Part shown: one piece after another, positions 1 to 5,880 of the stretch
Position numbering within the stretch: the stretch's first letter is position 1
How the letters are laid out: every line of letters starts with the position of its first letter
NCBI GenBank assembly: GCA_905194675.1
Contig: CAJJTG010000071.1
Span: forward strand, 1-6,419
DNA length: 6,419 bases
Origin: an uncultured Collinsella sp.
Lineage (GTDB): Bacteria; Actinomycetota; Coriobacteriia; Coriobacteriales; Coriobacteriaceae
Direction: 5' to 3'
Notes under the pieces: generated by a model
What the model saw: only the letters and a program-made list of their open reading frames with translations
Database searches by the model: none
Told to the model about the DNA's origin: nothing
Position numbers and translations under genes: made by a program

Positions 1-451
1 CTACTACACGCCGGCGTCCGTCCTGCTCAAGAACGCCAAGGACATGGGCTACGACGTCAAGATGATGGGCTGCGACGGCATGGACGGCATCCTGGGCGTT
101 GAGGGCTTCGACACCTCTCTTGCCGAGGGTCTGCTGCTCATGACCCCGTTCTCCGCCGACGACGAGAAGAATGCCGACTTCGTCAACGCTTACAAGGATA
201 AGTACGGCGATACCCCCGACCAGTTTGCCGCCGACGCCTACGACGGCGTGCATGCTGTGGTCGAGGCTCTTAAGGAGGCCGGCCTGGGCGTCGACGCCGA
301 CCCCACCGAGGTTGCCGAGAAGCTTCCCGAGGCTATGCTCAAGATTACTGTTGACGGCCTGACTGGCAAGCTCTCCTGGAACGACAAGGGTCAGGTCCAG
401 AAGGACCCGACGGCGTACGTCATTACCGACGGCAAGTACGTACAGGCCTAA
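1..451 (+). CDS. Branched-chain amino acid ABC transporter substrate-binding protein (3' part)
   Basis: This is the C-terminal 149 residues of a type I periplasmic-binding-fold protein (Leu/Ile/Val-binding, LivJ/LivK-like). The gene is cut by the left window edge and the first complete codon is at base 2. Seen: an alpha/beta pattern, a DAYDGVHAVVEAL helix typical of the second lobe, and the family's closing region GLTGKLSWNDKGQVQKDPT followed by the strand AYVITDGKYV just before the TAA at 449-451. By family knowledge the protein captures a branched-chain or related amino acid outside the membrane and docks on LivHM. In a monoderm it would be a lipoprotein, but the signal peptide lies outside the window. 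It heads the livHMGF genes on the same strand, which supports the assignment. The exact ligand cannot be read from this fragment; related family members bind other amino acids, amides or urea. Confidence 0.93.
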   Translation, partial: YYTPASVLLKNAKDMGYDVKMMGCDGMDGILGVEGFDTSLAEGLLLMTPFSADDEKNADFVNAYKDKYGDTPDQFAADAYDGVHAVVEALKEAGLGVDADPTEVAEKLPEAMLKITVDGLTGKLSWNDKGQVQKDPTAYVITDGKYVQA

Positions 452-482
452 TAGGCCGCCTTACATAGAGCGGTTTTGATCC

Positions 483-514
483 CAAGCAGGGGAGGTTTTG
501 GCCTTCCCTGCTTG
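483..514 (+). promoter_or_regulatory. Stable intercistronic hairpin 1 between binding-protein gene and livH
   Basis: A 13-bp stem (483-495 with 502-514) has a single G-U pair and the 6-nt loop TTTTGG. It starts 31 nt after the binding-protein stop codon. No U-run follows, so it is not a classical intrinsic terminator. A 3'-end-stabilising or partially terminating structure that favours binding-protein mRNA over livHMGF is the likeliest role. That role is inferred from the position and from comparable intercistronic hairpins in other binding-protein-dependent importers. Confidence 0.7.
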
Positions 515-524
515 CTTGGTATCT

Positions 525-544
525 AGGGACGATGTAACGTCCCT
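525..544 (+). promoter_or_regulatory. Intercistronic hairpin 2 upstream of livH
   Basis: A perfect 7-bp stem, AGGGACG (525-531) with CGTCCCT (538-544), encloses the loop ATGTAA. It lies 10 nt after hairpin 1 and about 30 nt before the livH ribosome-binding site. It is followed by GTTTCATAC, a weak T-containing tract. It may act with hairpin 1 as an attenuating or mRNA-processing element; the function is inferred. Confidence 0.5.
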
Positions 545-590
545 GTTTCATACATCAACTGGAAACCTATTCGAAAGGGGGATGTGGAAC

Positions 591-1472
591 ATGACGGTCT
601 TTATCCAATACCTGGTCAACGGCTTGTCCATGGGCAGCGTCTACGCCATCATCGCGTTGGGCTACACCATGGTCTACGGTATCGCCAAGATGCTCAACTT
701 CGCTCACGGCGACGTCATCATGGTCGGTGCCTATGTCTCGTTCTGCGCCACGTCGTATCTCGGCCTCCCGGGCTGGGCATCTGTAATTCTCTCTTGTGTG
801 GTCTGCACGGTTCTCGGTGTTCTCATCGAGGGTCTGGCATACAAGCCGCTGCGTCAGGCGGGCCCGCTGGCCGTTCTGATCACGGCCATCGGCGTGTCCT
901 ACTTCCTGCAGAACGCCGCGCAGCTCCTGTGGGGCGCCACGCCCAAGAACTTTACTTCGCTCGTCACCTTCCAGGTGCCGGAGTTCTTGGCCAAGTTTAA
1001 CGTAAGCGCCGTCTCGCTCGTCACCATCGTCGCCTGCCTGGTTATCATGGCCGGCCTGATGTTCTTTACAGGTAAGACCAAGATGGGCAAGGCCATGCGC
1101 GCCGTGTCCGAGGACAAGGCCGCCGCTCAGCTCATGGGCATCAACGTCAACCGCACCATCTCGATGACGTTTGCCATCGGCTCTGCCCTTGCCGCCATCG
1201 CCGGCGTGCTCCTGTGCTCCTACTCGCCGGTGTTGCAGCCCACCACGGGCGCCATGCCTGGCATCAAGGCCTTCGACGCTGCCGTTTTCGGCGGCATCGG
1301 CTCCATCCCCGGTGCCTTTGTCGGCGGTATTCTCATCGGCATCATCGAGGCGATGGCTCAGGCTTACATTTCCACGAGCCTTGCCAACTCCATCGTCTTT
1401 GGTGTTTTGATTATCGTCCTGCTCGTCAAGCCTGCCGGCCTCTTGGGCAAGTACGTCCCCGAGAAGGTGTAG
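591..1472 (+). CDS. livH: Branched-chain amino acid ABC transporter permease LivH
   Basis: This is a 293-residue integral membrane permease, close to the usual LivH length of about 300. It pairs with LivM to form the translocation channel. Seen: multiple hydrophobic spans; the LivH hallmark LNFAHGD at residues 35-41; the cytoplasmic coupling-loop (EAA-like) region near residues 161-186 with GKAMRAVSEDKAAAQLMGI; and a GGIGSIPGAFVGG segment near 234-246, typical of the family. I chose ATG 591 because the purine-rich AAAGGGGG at 574-581 is 9 nt upstream. ATG 582 is in frame but abuts that Shine-Dalgarno. An upstream in-frame extension back to 498 would run through the intercistronic hairpins and has no family-like sequence. 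The TAG stop at 1470-1472 directly abuts the livM GTG. The permease assignment is very secure; substrate choice within the branched-chain or polar amino acid group is less so. Confidence 0.95.
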   Translation: MTVFIQYLVNGLSMGSVYAIIALGYTMVYGIAKMLNFAHGDVIMVGAYVSFCATSYLGLPGWASVILSCVVCTVLGVLIEGLAYKPLRQAGPLAVLITAIGVSYFLQNAAQLLWGATPKNFTSLVTFQVPEFLAKFNVSAVSLVTIVACLVIMAGLMFFTGKTKMGKAMRAVSEDKAAAQLMGINVNRTISMTFAIGSALAAIAGVLLCSYSPVLQPTTGAMPGIKAFDAAVFGGIGSIPGAFVGGILIGIIEAMAQAYISTSLANSIVFGVLIIVLLVKPAGLLGKYVPEKV

Positions 1473-2561
1473 GTGAGCGTTATGAAGTTCCTTAAAGACA
1501 AGCAGACGCGTCACGACTTTGTCACGTACGCCATGTGCATCGTGGCATTCGCCATCGTGTTCTTTATGCAGTCCAACCATATGATCCCGCGCATGATCGC
1601 CGGTCAGCTGGTTCCCATCACGGCCTACATCGTTATGGCCATCTCGCTCAACCTCGTCGTCGGTATTGCGGGCGACTTGTCGCTGGGCCACGCGGGCTTT
1701 ATGAGTGTCGGCGCCTATACGGGCATCGTTACCGCCGTCGCGCTGGAGAGCGCCGTTCCGTCCGATCCGATGCGCCTGATCATCAGCATTGTGGTCGGCG
1801 CTATCGCTGCCGCCATCCTGGGCTTCTTGATCGGCATCCCGGTCCTTCGCCTGAGCGGCGATTACCTGGCTATCGTGACGCTGGCCTTTGGCGAGATCAT
1901 CAAAGAGATCGTCACCTGCCTCATTGTGGGCGTCGATTCCCGCGGTCTGCACGTGATCTTTAACATCACGGGCAACTCTACGATCGACGACCTGCACCTG
2001 CTTGAGGACGGCACCGCCATCATCAAGGGTGCCCAGGGCGCATCGGGCGTGTCGACCTATTCGACCTTCCTTGCCGGCGCCATCCTGGTTATGGTCGCGC
2101 TCGTGATTGTACTCAACCTGGTTCGCAGCCGTACCGGCCGTGCCATCATGGCCGTGCGCGATAACAAGATTGCAGCCGAGTCCGTAGGCATCTCCGTCAC
2201 CGAGTACCGCATGATCGCCTTCGTGGTTTCCGCTGCCCTCGCCGGTGCTGCCGGAGCTCTCTTCGGCGGTAACTTCTCGCAGCTCTCCGCCACCAAGTTC
2301 GACTTCAACACGTCGATCCTCATTCTGGTGTTCGTGGTCCTGGGCGGCCTGGGCAACATGCGCGGTTCCGTCATCGCGGCGGCGTTGCTCACGGTGCTTC
2401 CCGAGCTGCTCCGTCAGTTCTCGGACTACCGCATGCTCATCTACGCCATCGTGTTGATCCTGGTCATGATCTTTACCAACAACCCGCAGCTCAAGGCGTT
2501 CTTCGCACGCATTAAGGACCGCTTTGCTTCCAAGAAGGAGGTGGCAGCCGATGCCCAGTAA
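1473..2561 (+). CDS. livM: Branched-chain amino acid ABC transporter permease LivM
   Basis: This is the second channel subunit, 362 residues if translated from GTG 1473. Seen: hydrophobic spans from about residue 18; the LivM signature GDLSLGHAGFMSVGAY at 67-82; RLSGDYLAIVTLAFGEI at 126-142; and the ATPase-coupling loop TGRAIMAVRDNKIAAESVGI at 221-240. A hydrophilic stretch (about 155-192) sits where the family has its extracytoplasmic loop. The start is ambiguous. GTG 1473 lies 5 nt after AGAAGG and immediately after the livH stop. ATG 1482 (359 residues) is preceded by AGGTGAG at 1471-1477. Either start gives the same mature core and tight coupling to livH. The last 11 nt overlap livG. The C-terminal tail is basic (KAFFARIKDRFASKK), as expected for a cytoplasmic end. 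Confidence 0.95.
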   Translation: MSVMKFLKDKQTRHDFVTYAMCIVAFAIVFFMQSNHMIPRMIAGQLVPITAYIVMAISLNLVVGIAGDLSLGHAGFMSVGAYTGIVTAVALESAVPSDPMRLIISIVVGAIAAAILGFLIGIPVLRLSGDYLAIVTLAFGEIIKEIVTCLIVGVDSRGLHVIFNITGNSTIDDLHLLEDGTAIIKGAQGASGVSTYSTFLAGAILVMVALVIVLNLVRSRTGRAIMAVRDNKIAAESVGISVTEYRMIAFVVSAALAGAAGALFGGNFSQLSATKFDFNTSILILVFVVLGGLGNMRGSVIAAALLTVLPELLRQFSDYRMLIYAIVLILVMIFTNNPQLKAFFARIKDRFASKKEVAADAQ

Positions 2562-3411
2562 ATTTGAGTTCAACAAGGGTAAGATGGTCCCGTATCCTTC
2601 TGGCGCCATCGTTCCCGATCGCGATCTGGGCCAGCGCCCGGCACTCGAGTGCATCCACCTGGGCATTGAGTTCGGTGGCCTTAAGGCAGTCGACGACTTT
2701 AGCCTGACTATCGGCAAGACCGAGATCGCCGGTCTGATCGGCCCCAACGGTGCCGGAAAGACCACGGTCTTCAACCTGCTCACCAAGGTGTATCAGCCCA
2801 CGCACGGCACCATCCTGCTCGACGGTGAGGACACCTCGGGCAAGTCGGTCTACCAGGTCAACCGCATGGGCATTGCCCGTACGTTCCAGAACATCCGCCT
2901 GTTCAACACCATGACGGTGGAGGACAACGTCAAGGTCGGTCTGCACAACCAGGAGCGCTATTCCGGTTTTGAGGGCGTGCTGCGCCTGCCGACGTACTGG
3001 AAGCACGAGAAGGCCGCCCATGAGCGTGCCATGGAGCTGCTCTCCATCTTTGATATGGAGCATCTGGCAAACGAACAGGCCGGCTCGCTGCCTTACGGCG
3101 CTCAGCGCCGCCTGGAGATCGTCCGCGCGCTTGCCACCAACCCCAAGCTGCTGCTGCTCGACGAGCCTGCCGCCGGCATGAACCCGTCCGAGACCGCGGA
3201 GCTCATGGAGAACATCGTTAAGATTCGCGACACCTTTGGCATCGCCATCATGCTTATCGAGCACGACATGTCGCTCGTCATGAATATTTGCGAGGGTATC
3301 TGCGTACTCAACTTTGGTAAGGTCATCGCCAAGGGCACGGCAGAGGAAATCCAGAACAACGACGCCGTTATCGAGGCATATCTGGGCAAGCAGGATAAGG
3401 GGGAGAACTAA
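2551..3411 (+). CDS. livG: Branched-chain amino acid ABC transporter ATPase LivG
   Basis: This is one of the two cytoplasmic ATPases powering LivHM, 286 residues long. Seen: Walker A GPNGAGKTT at 64-72; Q-loop glutamine 113 in ARTFQNIRLFNT; a LivG-type signature LPYGAQRR at 180-187 in place of LSGGQ, normal for this subfamily; Walker B LLLLDEP at 200-206; and H-loop His238 in LIEHDMS. ATG 2551 is fixed by a near-perfect Shine-Dalgarno (AAGGAGGTGG, 2534-2543) 7 nt upstream. It overlaps the livM end by 11 nt. With this start the protein carries about 30 residues (charged, with PYPSGAIVPDRD) ahead of the first ABC strand, longer than E. coli LivG. ATG 2584 is a shorter alternative with weaker upstream signals. 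The stop abuts the livF start. The ABC assignment is certain and the LivG assignment very strong. Confidence 0.95.
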   Translation: MPSKFEFNKGKMVPYPSGAIVPDRDLGQRPALECIHLGIEFGGLKAVDDFSLTIGKTEIAGLIGPNGAGKTTVFNLLTKVYQPTHGTILLDGEDTSGKSVYQVNRMGIARTFQNIRLFNTMTVEDNVKVGLHNQERYSGFEGVLRLPTYWKHEKAAHERAMELLSIFDMEHLANEQAGSLPYGAQRRLEIVRALATNPKLLLLDEPAAGMNPSETAELMENIVKIRDTFGIAIMLIEHDMSLVMNICEGICVLNFGKVIAKGTAEEIQNNDAVIEAYLGKQDKGEN

Positions 3412-4125
3412 ATGGCAGAGCCGATGCTTTCCGTCTACAACATCAACGTCTGGTACGGCGCCATCCACGCCATCAAGGACATCTCCTTTAACGTCAACGA
3501 GGGCGAGATCGTGGCTCTGATCGGTGCGAACGGTGCCGGCAAGTCCACAACGCTCAAGACCGTCTCGGGCCTGCTGCGCTCCAAGACCGGCTCCATCAAG
3601 TTTATGGGCGAGGACATTACTCATACGCCCGCCGATAAGCTGGTTGGTAAGGGCCTGGCCCAGGTGCCCGAGGGCCGTCGCGCCTTTTTGCAGATGACGG
3701 TCGAGGAGAACCTGGAGATGGGCGCCTACACGCAGCCCAAGTCCACGGTTGCTCCGGGCCTTGAGCGCGTCTACGAGCAGTTCCCGCGCCTGAAGGAGCG
3801 CCGTCGCCAAGTCGCCGGCACCCTTTCGGGCGGCGAGCAGCAGATGCTCGTTATGGGCCGCGCCCTTATGAGCAACCCCAAGCTGCTCATGCTCGACGAG
3901 CCTTCCATGGGCCTGGCGCCGATTCTGATTGAGCAGATCTTCCAGATTGTCGAGGACCTGCACAAGGCCGGCACCACGGTGCTCCTGGTCGAGCAGAACG
4001 CGCAGATGGCACTTTCCATCGCCACACGCGGTTACGTGCTCGAGACCGGCAAGATCACCATGACCGGCACCGGTCAAGAGCTCCTGCACGACGACAACGT
4101 CCGCAAGGCTTACCTGGGCGGCTAA
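3412..4125 (+). CDS. livF: Branched-chain amino acid ABC transporter ATPase LivF
   Basis: This is the second ATPase of the importer, 237 residues, the same length as E. coli LivF. Seen: Walker A GANGAGKST at 38-46; Q-loop Gln84 in AQVPEGRRAF; canonical signature LSGGEQQ at 138-144; and Walker B LLMLDEP at 158-164. The H-loop position reads LLVEQN, with Gln195 in place of histidine, which is typical of LivF proteins and not damage. The C-terminal RKAYLGG is a LivF-like ending. The ATG directly follows the livG TAA, and AAGGGGGAG at 3397-3405, inside the livG end, is the ribosome-binding site, so translation is probably coupled. In the LivG/LivF heterodimer the two composite sites would be unequal, because only LivG keeps the H-loop histidine. 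It is the last gene of the operon. Confidence 0.96.
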   Translation: MAEPMLSVYNINVWYGAIHAIKDISFNVNEGEIVALIGANGAGKSTTLKTVSGLLRSKTGSIKFMGEDITHTPADKLVGKGLAQVPEGRRAFLQMTVEENLEMGAYTQPKSTVAPGLERVYEQFPRLKERRRQVAGTLSGGEQQMLVMGRALMSNPKLLMLDEPSMGLAPILIEQIFQIVEDLHKAGTTVLLVEQNAQMALSIATRGYVLETGKITMTGTGQELLHDDNVRKAYLGG

Positions 4126-4128
4126 CTA

Positions 4129-4156
4129 GTTACGCGGTTTTACCAAACCGCGTAAC
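4129..4156 (+). terminator. Hairpin just downstream of livF, possible end of the liv transcript
   Basis: A perfect 12-bp stem, GTTACGCGGTTT with AAACCGCGTAAC, encloses a 4-nt loop TACC and begins 3 nt after the livF stop. The sequence following it (GGCTCGACGC) has no T-run, so it may be a transcript-end stabiliser or a factor-dependent terminator, not a canonical intrinsic one. The palindrome reads equally on both strands and could also stop read-through from the minus-strand operon. Confidence 0.6.
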
Positions 4157-4169
4157 GGCTCGACGCTGC

Positions 4170-4268
4170 AAGCCCGCCAGAGCGGCAATCTGCCTTTCAA
4201 CTTCGGCGGCATGACCAGAAGGTCAATGCCGCCTCGTTTCAAGGCACCTTGCTCGCCCTGGCGGGCTT
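4170..4268. repeat. Long imperfect hairpin (about 100 nt) in the livF-PadR operon intergenic region
   Basis: The outer 11-bp perfect stem is AAGCCCGCCAG (4170-4180) with CTGGCGGGCTT (4258-4268). Inside it TGCCTT (4191-4196) pairs with AAGGCA (4241-4246). The apical stem 4205-4216 pairs with 4221-4233 with a one-base bulge and loop AGAA. GCG/CGC and GCAA/TTGC pairings link the outer and middle stems, so almost the whole segment folds on itself. It may be a convergent terminator, a small palindromic repeat element or a structured RNA. Only a short CTTT follows the right arm on the + strand. Confidence 0.6.
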
Positions 4269-4301
4269 TCGCTGTCGTTGCCAAAACATCGACGTTGGGG
4301 G

Positions 4302-4357
4302 TAGTCGTTGGGGACGTTCTTGAATGACTAGTCGTTTAAGAACGTCCCCAATGACTA
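4302..4357. repeat. 56-bp palindromic intergenic repeat, copy A (REP-like)
   Basis: Two 20-nt arms (4302-4321 and 4338-4357) are inverted complements apart from one G-T position. They surround a 16-nt loop (4322-4337) that again contains TAGTCGTT, the terminal 8 nt of the left arm. A copy at 5881-5936 in the same orientation differs at two bases only (4328 C/A and 4352 T/C). Copy A is preceded by G, making GTAG at the stem foot, which resembles the tetranucleotide of transposase-mobilised REP elements; copy B lacks it. Classification as REP or MITE is inferred. Confidence 0.8.
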
Positions 4358-4433
4358 GGTCAAAAGGCTCCGAGTGCGGCGTGCTCACGCCCGTCGTGGT
4401 GTGCCCGAAGGGGGATGGCTGCTACGAGCTCGA

Positions 4434-4697
4434 TCATTTGCGAGGAGAAGACGAACCAGTCGTTGCAGATCCAATATGGATCTCGCCGACCTCGGCAAGC
4501 TGCTCGATGAGTGGAAGCCCTGTCGGGTCGTCTATTTCAACACCACCCAGAATGATGGTGTCATCGCGCAGGTCGATCTGCGTGTTGAGCACAGCGAGGT
4601 TAAAGCCGGAGGCCACAAATCCGATAGCAGCCAGGACGAGCCCCGTGGCAACAAGCCCACCCGCTACGGCAAGGTAAATCCTTTTTACGCTGGACAT
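4434..4697 (-). CDS. Small single-span membrane protein, possibly a truncated third gene of the PadR/HAAS operon
   Basis: I do not recognise a specific family. The 87-residue protein has a short basic N-terminus (MSSVKR) and a strong hydrophobic span at about residues 7-32 (LAVAGGLVATGLVLAAIGF). An outward domain of about 55 residues follows, with strand-like stretches (TIILGGVEID, GEIHIG) and a polar end GSSSPRK. The ATG is preceded on the minus strand by AGGAAGGAG, 7 nt upstream, a good ribosome-binding site. It starts 14 nt after the HAAS gene stop, so it is co-transcribed. PadR-HAAS/DUF1700 operons often end with a longer DUF4097 (adhesin-like beta-solenoid) protein anchored by an N-terminal span. 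This could be its N-terminal remnant, with repeat copy A and hairpins now lying where the rest would be. It could also be a complete short protein. That it is a gene is likely; its identity is uncertain. Confidence 0.75.
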   Translation of the reverse strand: MSSVKRIYLAVAGGLVATGLVLAAIGFVASGFNLAVLNTQIDLRDDTIILGGVEIDDPTGLPLIEQLAEVGEIHIGSATTGSSSPRK

Positions 4698-4711
4698 GTT
4701 TGCACTCCTTC

Positions 4712-5344
4712 CTATGCCGTGAGCGGCGCCGCTTCGGCGCCCATGCGGCTCTTATTGCCTCGATCTTTCCAGAAGGGCGAAACGGCTTTCTTCGCCCAAA
4801 GGGCAGAGAGGCGCGCGATCTGCTTGGACGCCGTCCAGGCGCCGGCTCCCGTGAGGAGCGCCACACCGATGGAAGCGAATCCCATTCCCATCGAGGCCAA
4901 AACGTACGGAACATGCCCGATAATGATGCCGTCCACGGCGAACAGGAGCCCTACCAGGCCCGCGCCCCCGAATGCCGCGGCCACGATCCACACGCAGAGC
5001 GCAAGAACCCAAATACAGATGTAGACTGCAGCGGCAACGGCGACGAACGCGAGCAGCAGCGGAATCCATACCGGAGAGCCCACGATGGCGAGCGCCCATA
5101 GAAGTGCCGTGCTCTTGCGCTTGGTCCTCGCGATCGCGCGCGGCACGGCGGGCAGTTCGTCGAGCGTTGCCTCGGCGACCTCACCGGGCGTGCCCATGGC
5201 GGCCACAGCCTCGGCCTCCGTCATGCCGTCCTCCATACGGTCGGCGATGGCCTCCGCGTAGAACTCCTGCGTTTCCTTTACCTGATCTGCCGGCAGGCAG
5301 GCCAGAAGCTCGCCCAGCCGGTTCAAGAACTCATCGCGCGTCAT
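4712..5344 (-). CDS. HAAS/DUF1700-domain integral membrane protein
   Basis: The protein is 210 residues. The N-terminal soluble domain (about 1-65) is the HAAS/DUF1700 type: MTRDEFLNRLGELLACLP, an acidic helical middle with QEFYAEAIADRMEDGMTEAEAV, and a turn AAMGTPGEVA. A basic linker (ARTKRK, 72-77) leads to about four hydrophobic segments between 79 and 170 (for example WIPLLLAFVAVAAAVYICIWV), then a basic cytoplasmic-looking tail. By family knowledge such proteins sit next to PadR regulators and are thought to act in membrane-linked signalling or envelope stress; no enzymatic activity is evident. ATG 5344 lies 14 nt inside the end of the padR-like gene. GGAGGGGG on the minus strand, 6 nt upstream, serves as ribosome-binding site and supports translational coupling. 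A 7-bp GC hairpin lies near its 3' end, just before the next gene. Confidence 0.88.
   Translation of the reverse strand: MTRDEFLNRLGELLACLPADQVKETQEFYAEAIADRMEDGMTEAEAVAAMGTPGEVAEATLDELPAVPRAIARTKRKSTALLWALAIVGSPVWIPLLLAFVAVAAAVYICIWVLALCVWIVAAAFGGAGLVGLLFAVDGIIIGHVPYVLASMGMGFASIGVALLTGAGAWTASKQIARLSALWAKKAVSPFWKDRGNKSRMGAEAAPLTA
4725..4741 (-). promoter_or_regulatory. GC-rich hairpin at the 3' end of the HAAS gene
   Basis: GGCGCCG (4725-4731) pairs perfectly with CGGCGCC (4735-4741) around a 3-nt loop. It lies within the last codons of the HAAS gene and upstream of the small gene's ribosome-binding site in the minus-strand transcript. It could lower expression of the last gene. It may equally be a chance product of alanine/glycine codons (GAEAAP). 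Confidence 0.3.
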
Positions 5345-5651
5345 GGTGCGCCCCCTCCACGTAACGGTAGATCTTCTGCACGGATGGCCATTCGGCGAGG
5401 AACTCGGCGATACGCTCGCGCCCGGCGTCCGTGATGCGGTAGTACCTCCGCAGCCGCCCGTTGTGCTCGGCGGAGCGCGCGGTGATGCAGCCCGCCTTCT
5501 CCAGGCGCTTGAGCAACGGATAGAGCGTGGATTCCGTGAGCCCCATACTCGCGGGCACGTCCTTCACGATCTGATAGCCGTAGGATTCCTCGCCCGAGAC
5601 GGCCGCGAGCACGCAGGCCTCGAGGAAGCCGCGCTTCATCTGTGCCTCCAT
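5331..5651 (-). CDS. PadR-family winged-helix transcriptional regulator
   Basis: This is a 106-residue compact PadR protein, the usual size for the short subfamily, which binds DNA as a dimer and is generally a repressor. Seen: an N-terminal helix MKRGFLEACVLAAV; SYGYQIVKDV at 23-32; the recognition region LTESTLYPLLKRLEKAGCI at 38-56 with the PadR hallmark S-T-L-Y-P-L-L-K-R-L; a wing with RLRRYYRITDAGRE at 66-79; and a short C-terminal helix for dimerisation. ATG 5651 has an excellent minus-strand Shine-Dalgarno, AAAGGAGGTG, with its AGGAGG 7 nt upstream of the ATG. The frame stays open upstream to 5930, but that stretch covers the promoter and repeat copy B and is not protein-like. It leads an operon with the HAAS and small membrane genes. 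Palindromes around its own promoter suggest autoregulation. The effector is unknown. Confidence 0.93.
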   Translation of the reverse strand: MEAQMKRGFLEACVLAAVSGEESYGYQIVKDVPASMGLTESTLYPLLKRLEKAGCITARSAEHNGRLRRYYRITDAGRERIAEFLAEWPSVQKIYRYVEGAHHDAR

Positions 5652-5669
5652 CCGCACACCTCCTTTCGT

Positions 5670-5716
5670 AGTATACTGTGTAACACCTACTATATGACAC
5701 ATAGTATATGATGTCA
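5670..5716. promoter_or_regulatory. Cluster of short palindromes over the PadR promoter (candidate operators)
   Basis: Several overlapping dyads lie in 47 bp: AGTATACT (5670-5677), GTGTAACAC (5678-5686), TACTAT-N7-ATAGTA (5688-5706, covering the -10 box and part of the spacer) and TGACA-N12-TGTCA (5695-5716, reaching the -35 box). Positions over and just downstream of the promoter suit a repressor. PadR proteins commonly bind A/T-rich dyads at their own promoters. Which dyad is the operator is not known. Confidence 0.6.
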
Positions 5717-5717
5717 A
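5689..5717 (-). promoter_or_regulatory. Sigma-70-type promoter of the PadR operon
   Basis: On the minus strand a perfect -35 box TTGACA (complement of 5712-5717) is followed by a 17-nt spacer and a -10 box TATAGT (complement of 5689-5694). Its end is 37 nt upstream of the PadR start codon. Its A/T richness contrasts with the GC-rich surroundings. It is the only strong promoter I can point to in the window. Confidence 0.85.
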
Positions 5718-5880
5718 CAGTTGTCGTATAGGGAGTCCGGTCTGTCTGTCCCCGGTATAGCGACGAGTGTCGGTTGACGCATAGCGCGAAACACCAACCA
5801 GTGCTCCTTTGATGCAACTCTCATTCGACCACATTTCTGAGCAGCTACCTTCCCGTACCAAAGCGTGCCTGACCCTGGGA
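5718..5880. other. Non-coding spacer between the PadR promoter and repeat copy B
   Basis: I see no convincing gene, RNA gene or second promoter here. The only open frame of note is a 36-codon minus-strand frame without a ribosome-binding site. A loose dyad GGTTG...CAACC (about 5773-5800) is present but weak. Confidence 0.5.

Larger units (their letters stand above)
4126..4433. other. Gene-free intergenic region between livF and the minus-strand operon
   Basis: No convincing gene lies here on either strand. The region holds, in order, the 12-bp hairpin after livF, the long imperfect hairpin and repeat copy A. A 76-nt stretch (4358-4433) follows copy A, just beyond the stop of the small minus-strand gene, and has only a small GC-rich dyad (GGCGTG-CT-CACGCC at 4378-4391). 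The liv operon and the PadR operon converge here, which fits a zone dedicated to transcript ends. Confidence 0.75.

Noticed and set aside
567..2786. A 739-codon open frame on the minus strand across livH, livM and the start of livG
   Set aside because: It lies antisense to well-recognised genes. Its translation is dominated by His, Asp, Gly, Arg and Gln with no domain or hydrophobic core, as expected of a shadow frame created by GC-biased codon use.
3990..4010. Loss of the H-loop histidine in LivF (VEQN)
   Set aside because: Glutamine here is the usual residue in LivF-subfamily ATPases, so it is not a sign of inactivation.
2512..4089. A 525-codon open frame on the minus strand across livG and livF
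   Set aside because: It is likewise antisense to two intact ABC ATPase genes with all motifs present, has low-complexity composition and no credible ribosome-binding site.
4324..5024. Plus-strand open frames of 117 and 216 codons opposite the PadR operon
   Set aside because: They begin inside or next to repeat copy A and run antisense to the small membrane gene and the HAAS gene. Their products have no recognisable fold.
5714..5824. A 36-codon minus-strand frame upstream of the PadR promoter
   Set aside because: There is no ribosome-binding site, its stop overlaps the -35 box, and it has no recognisable features; chance is the simplest explanation.
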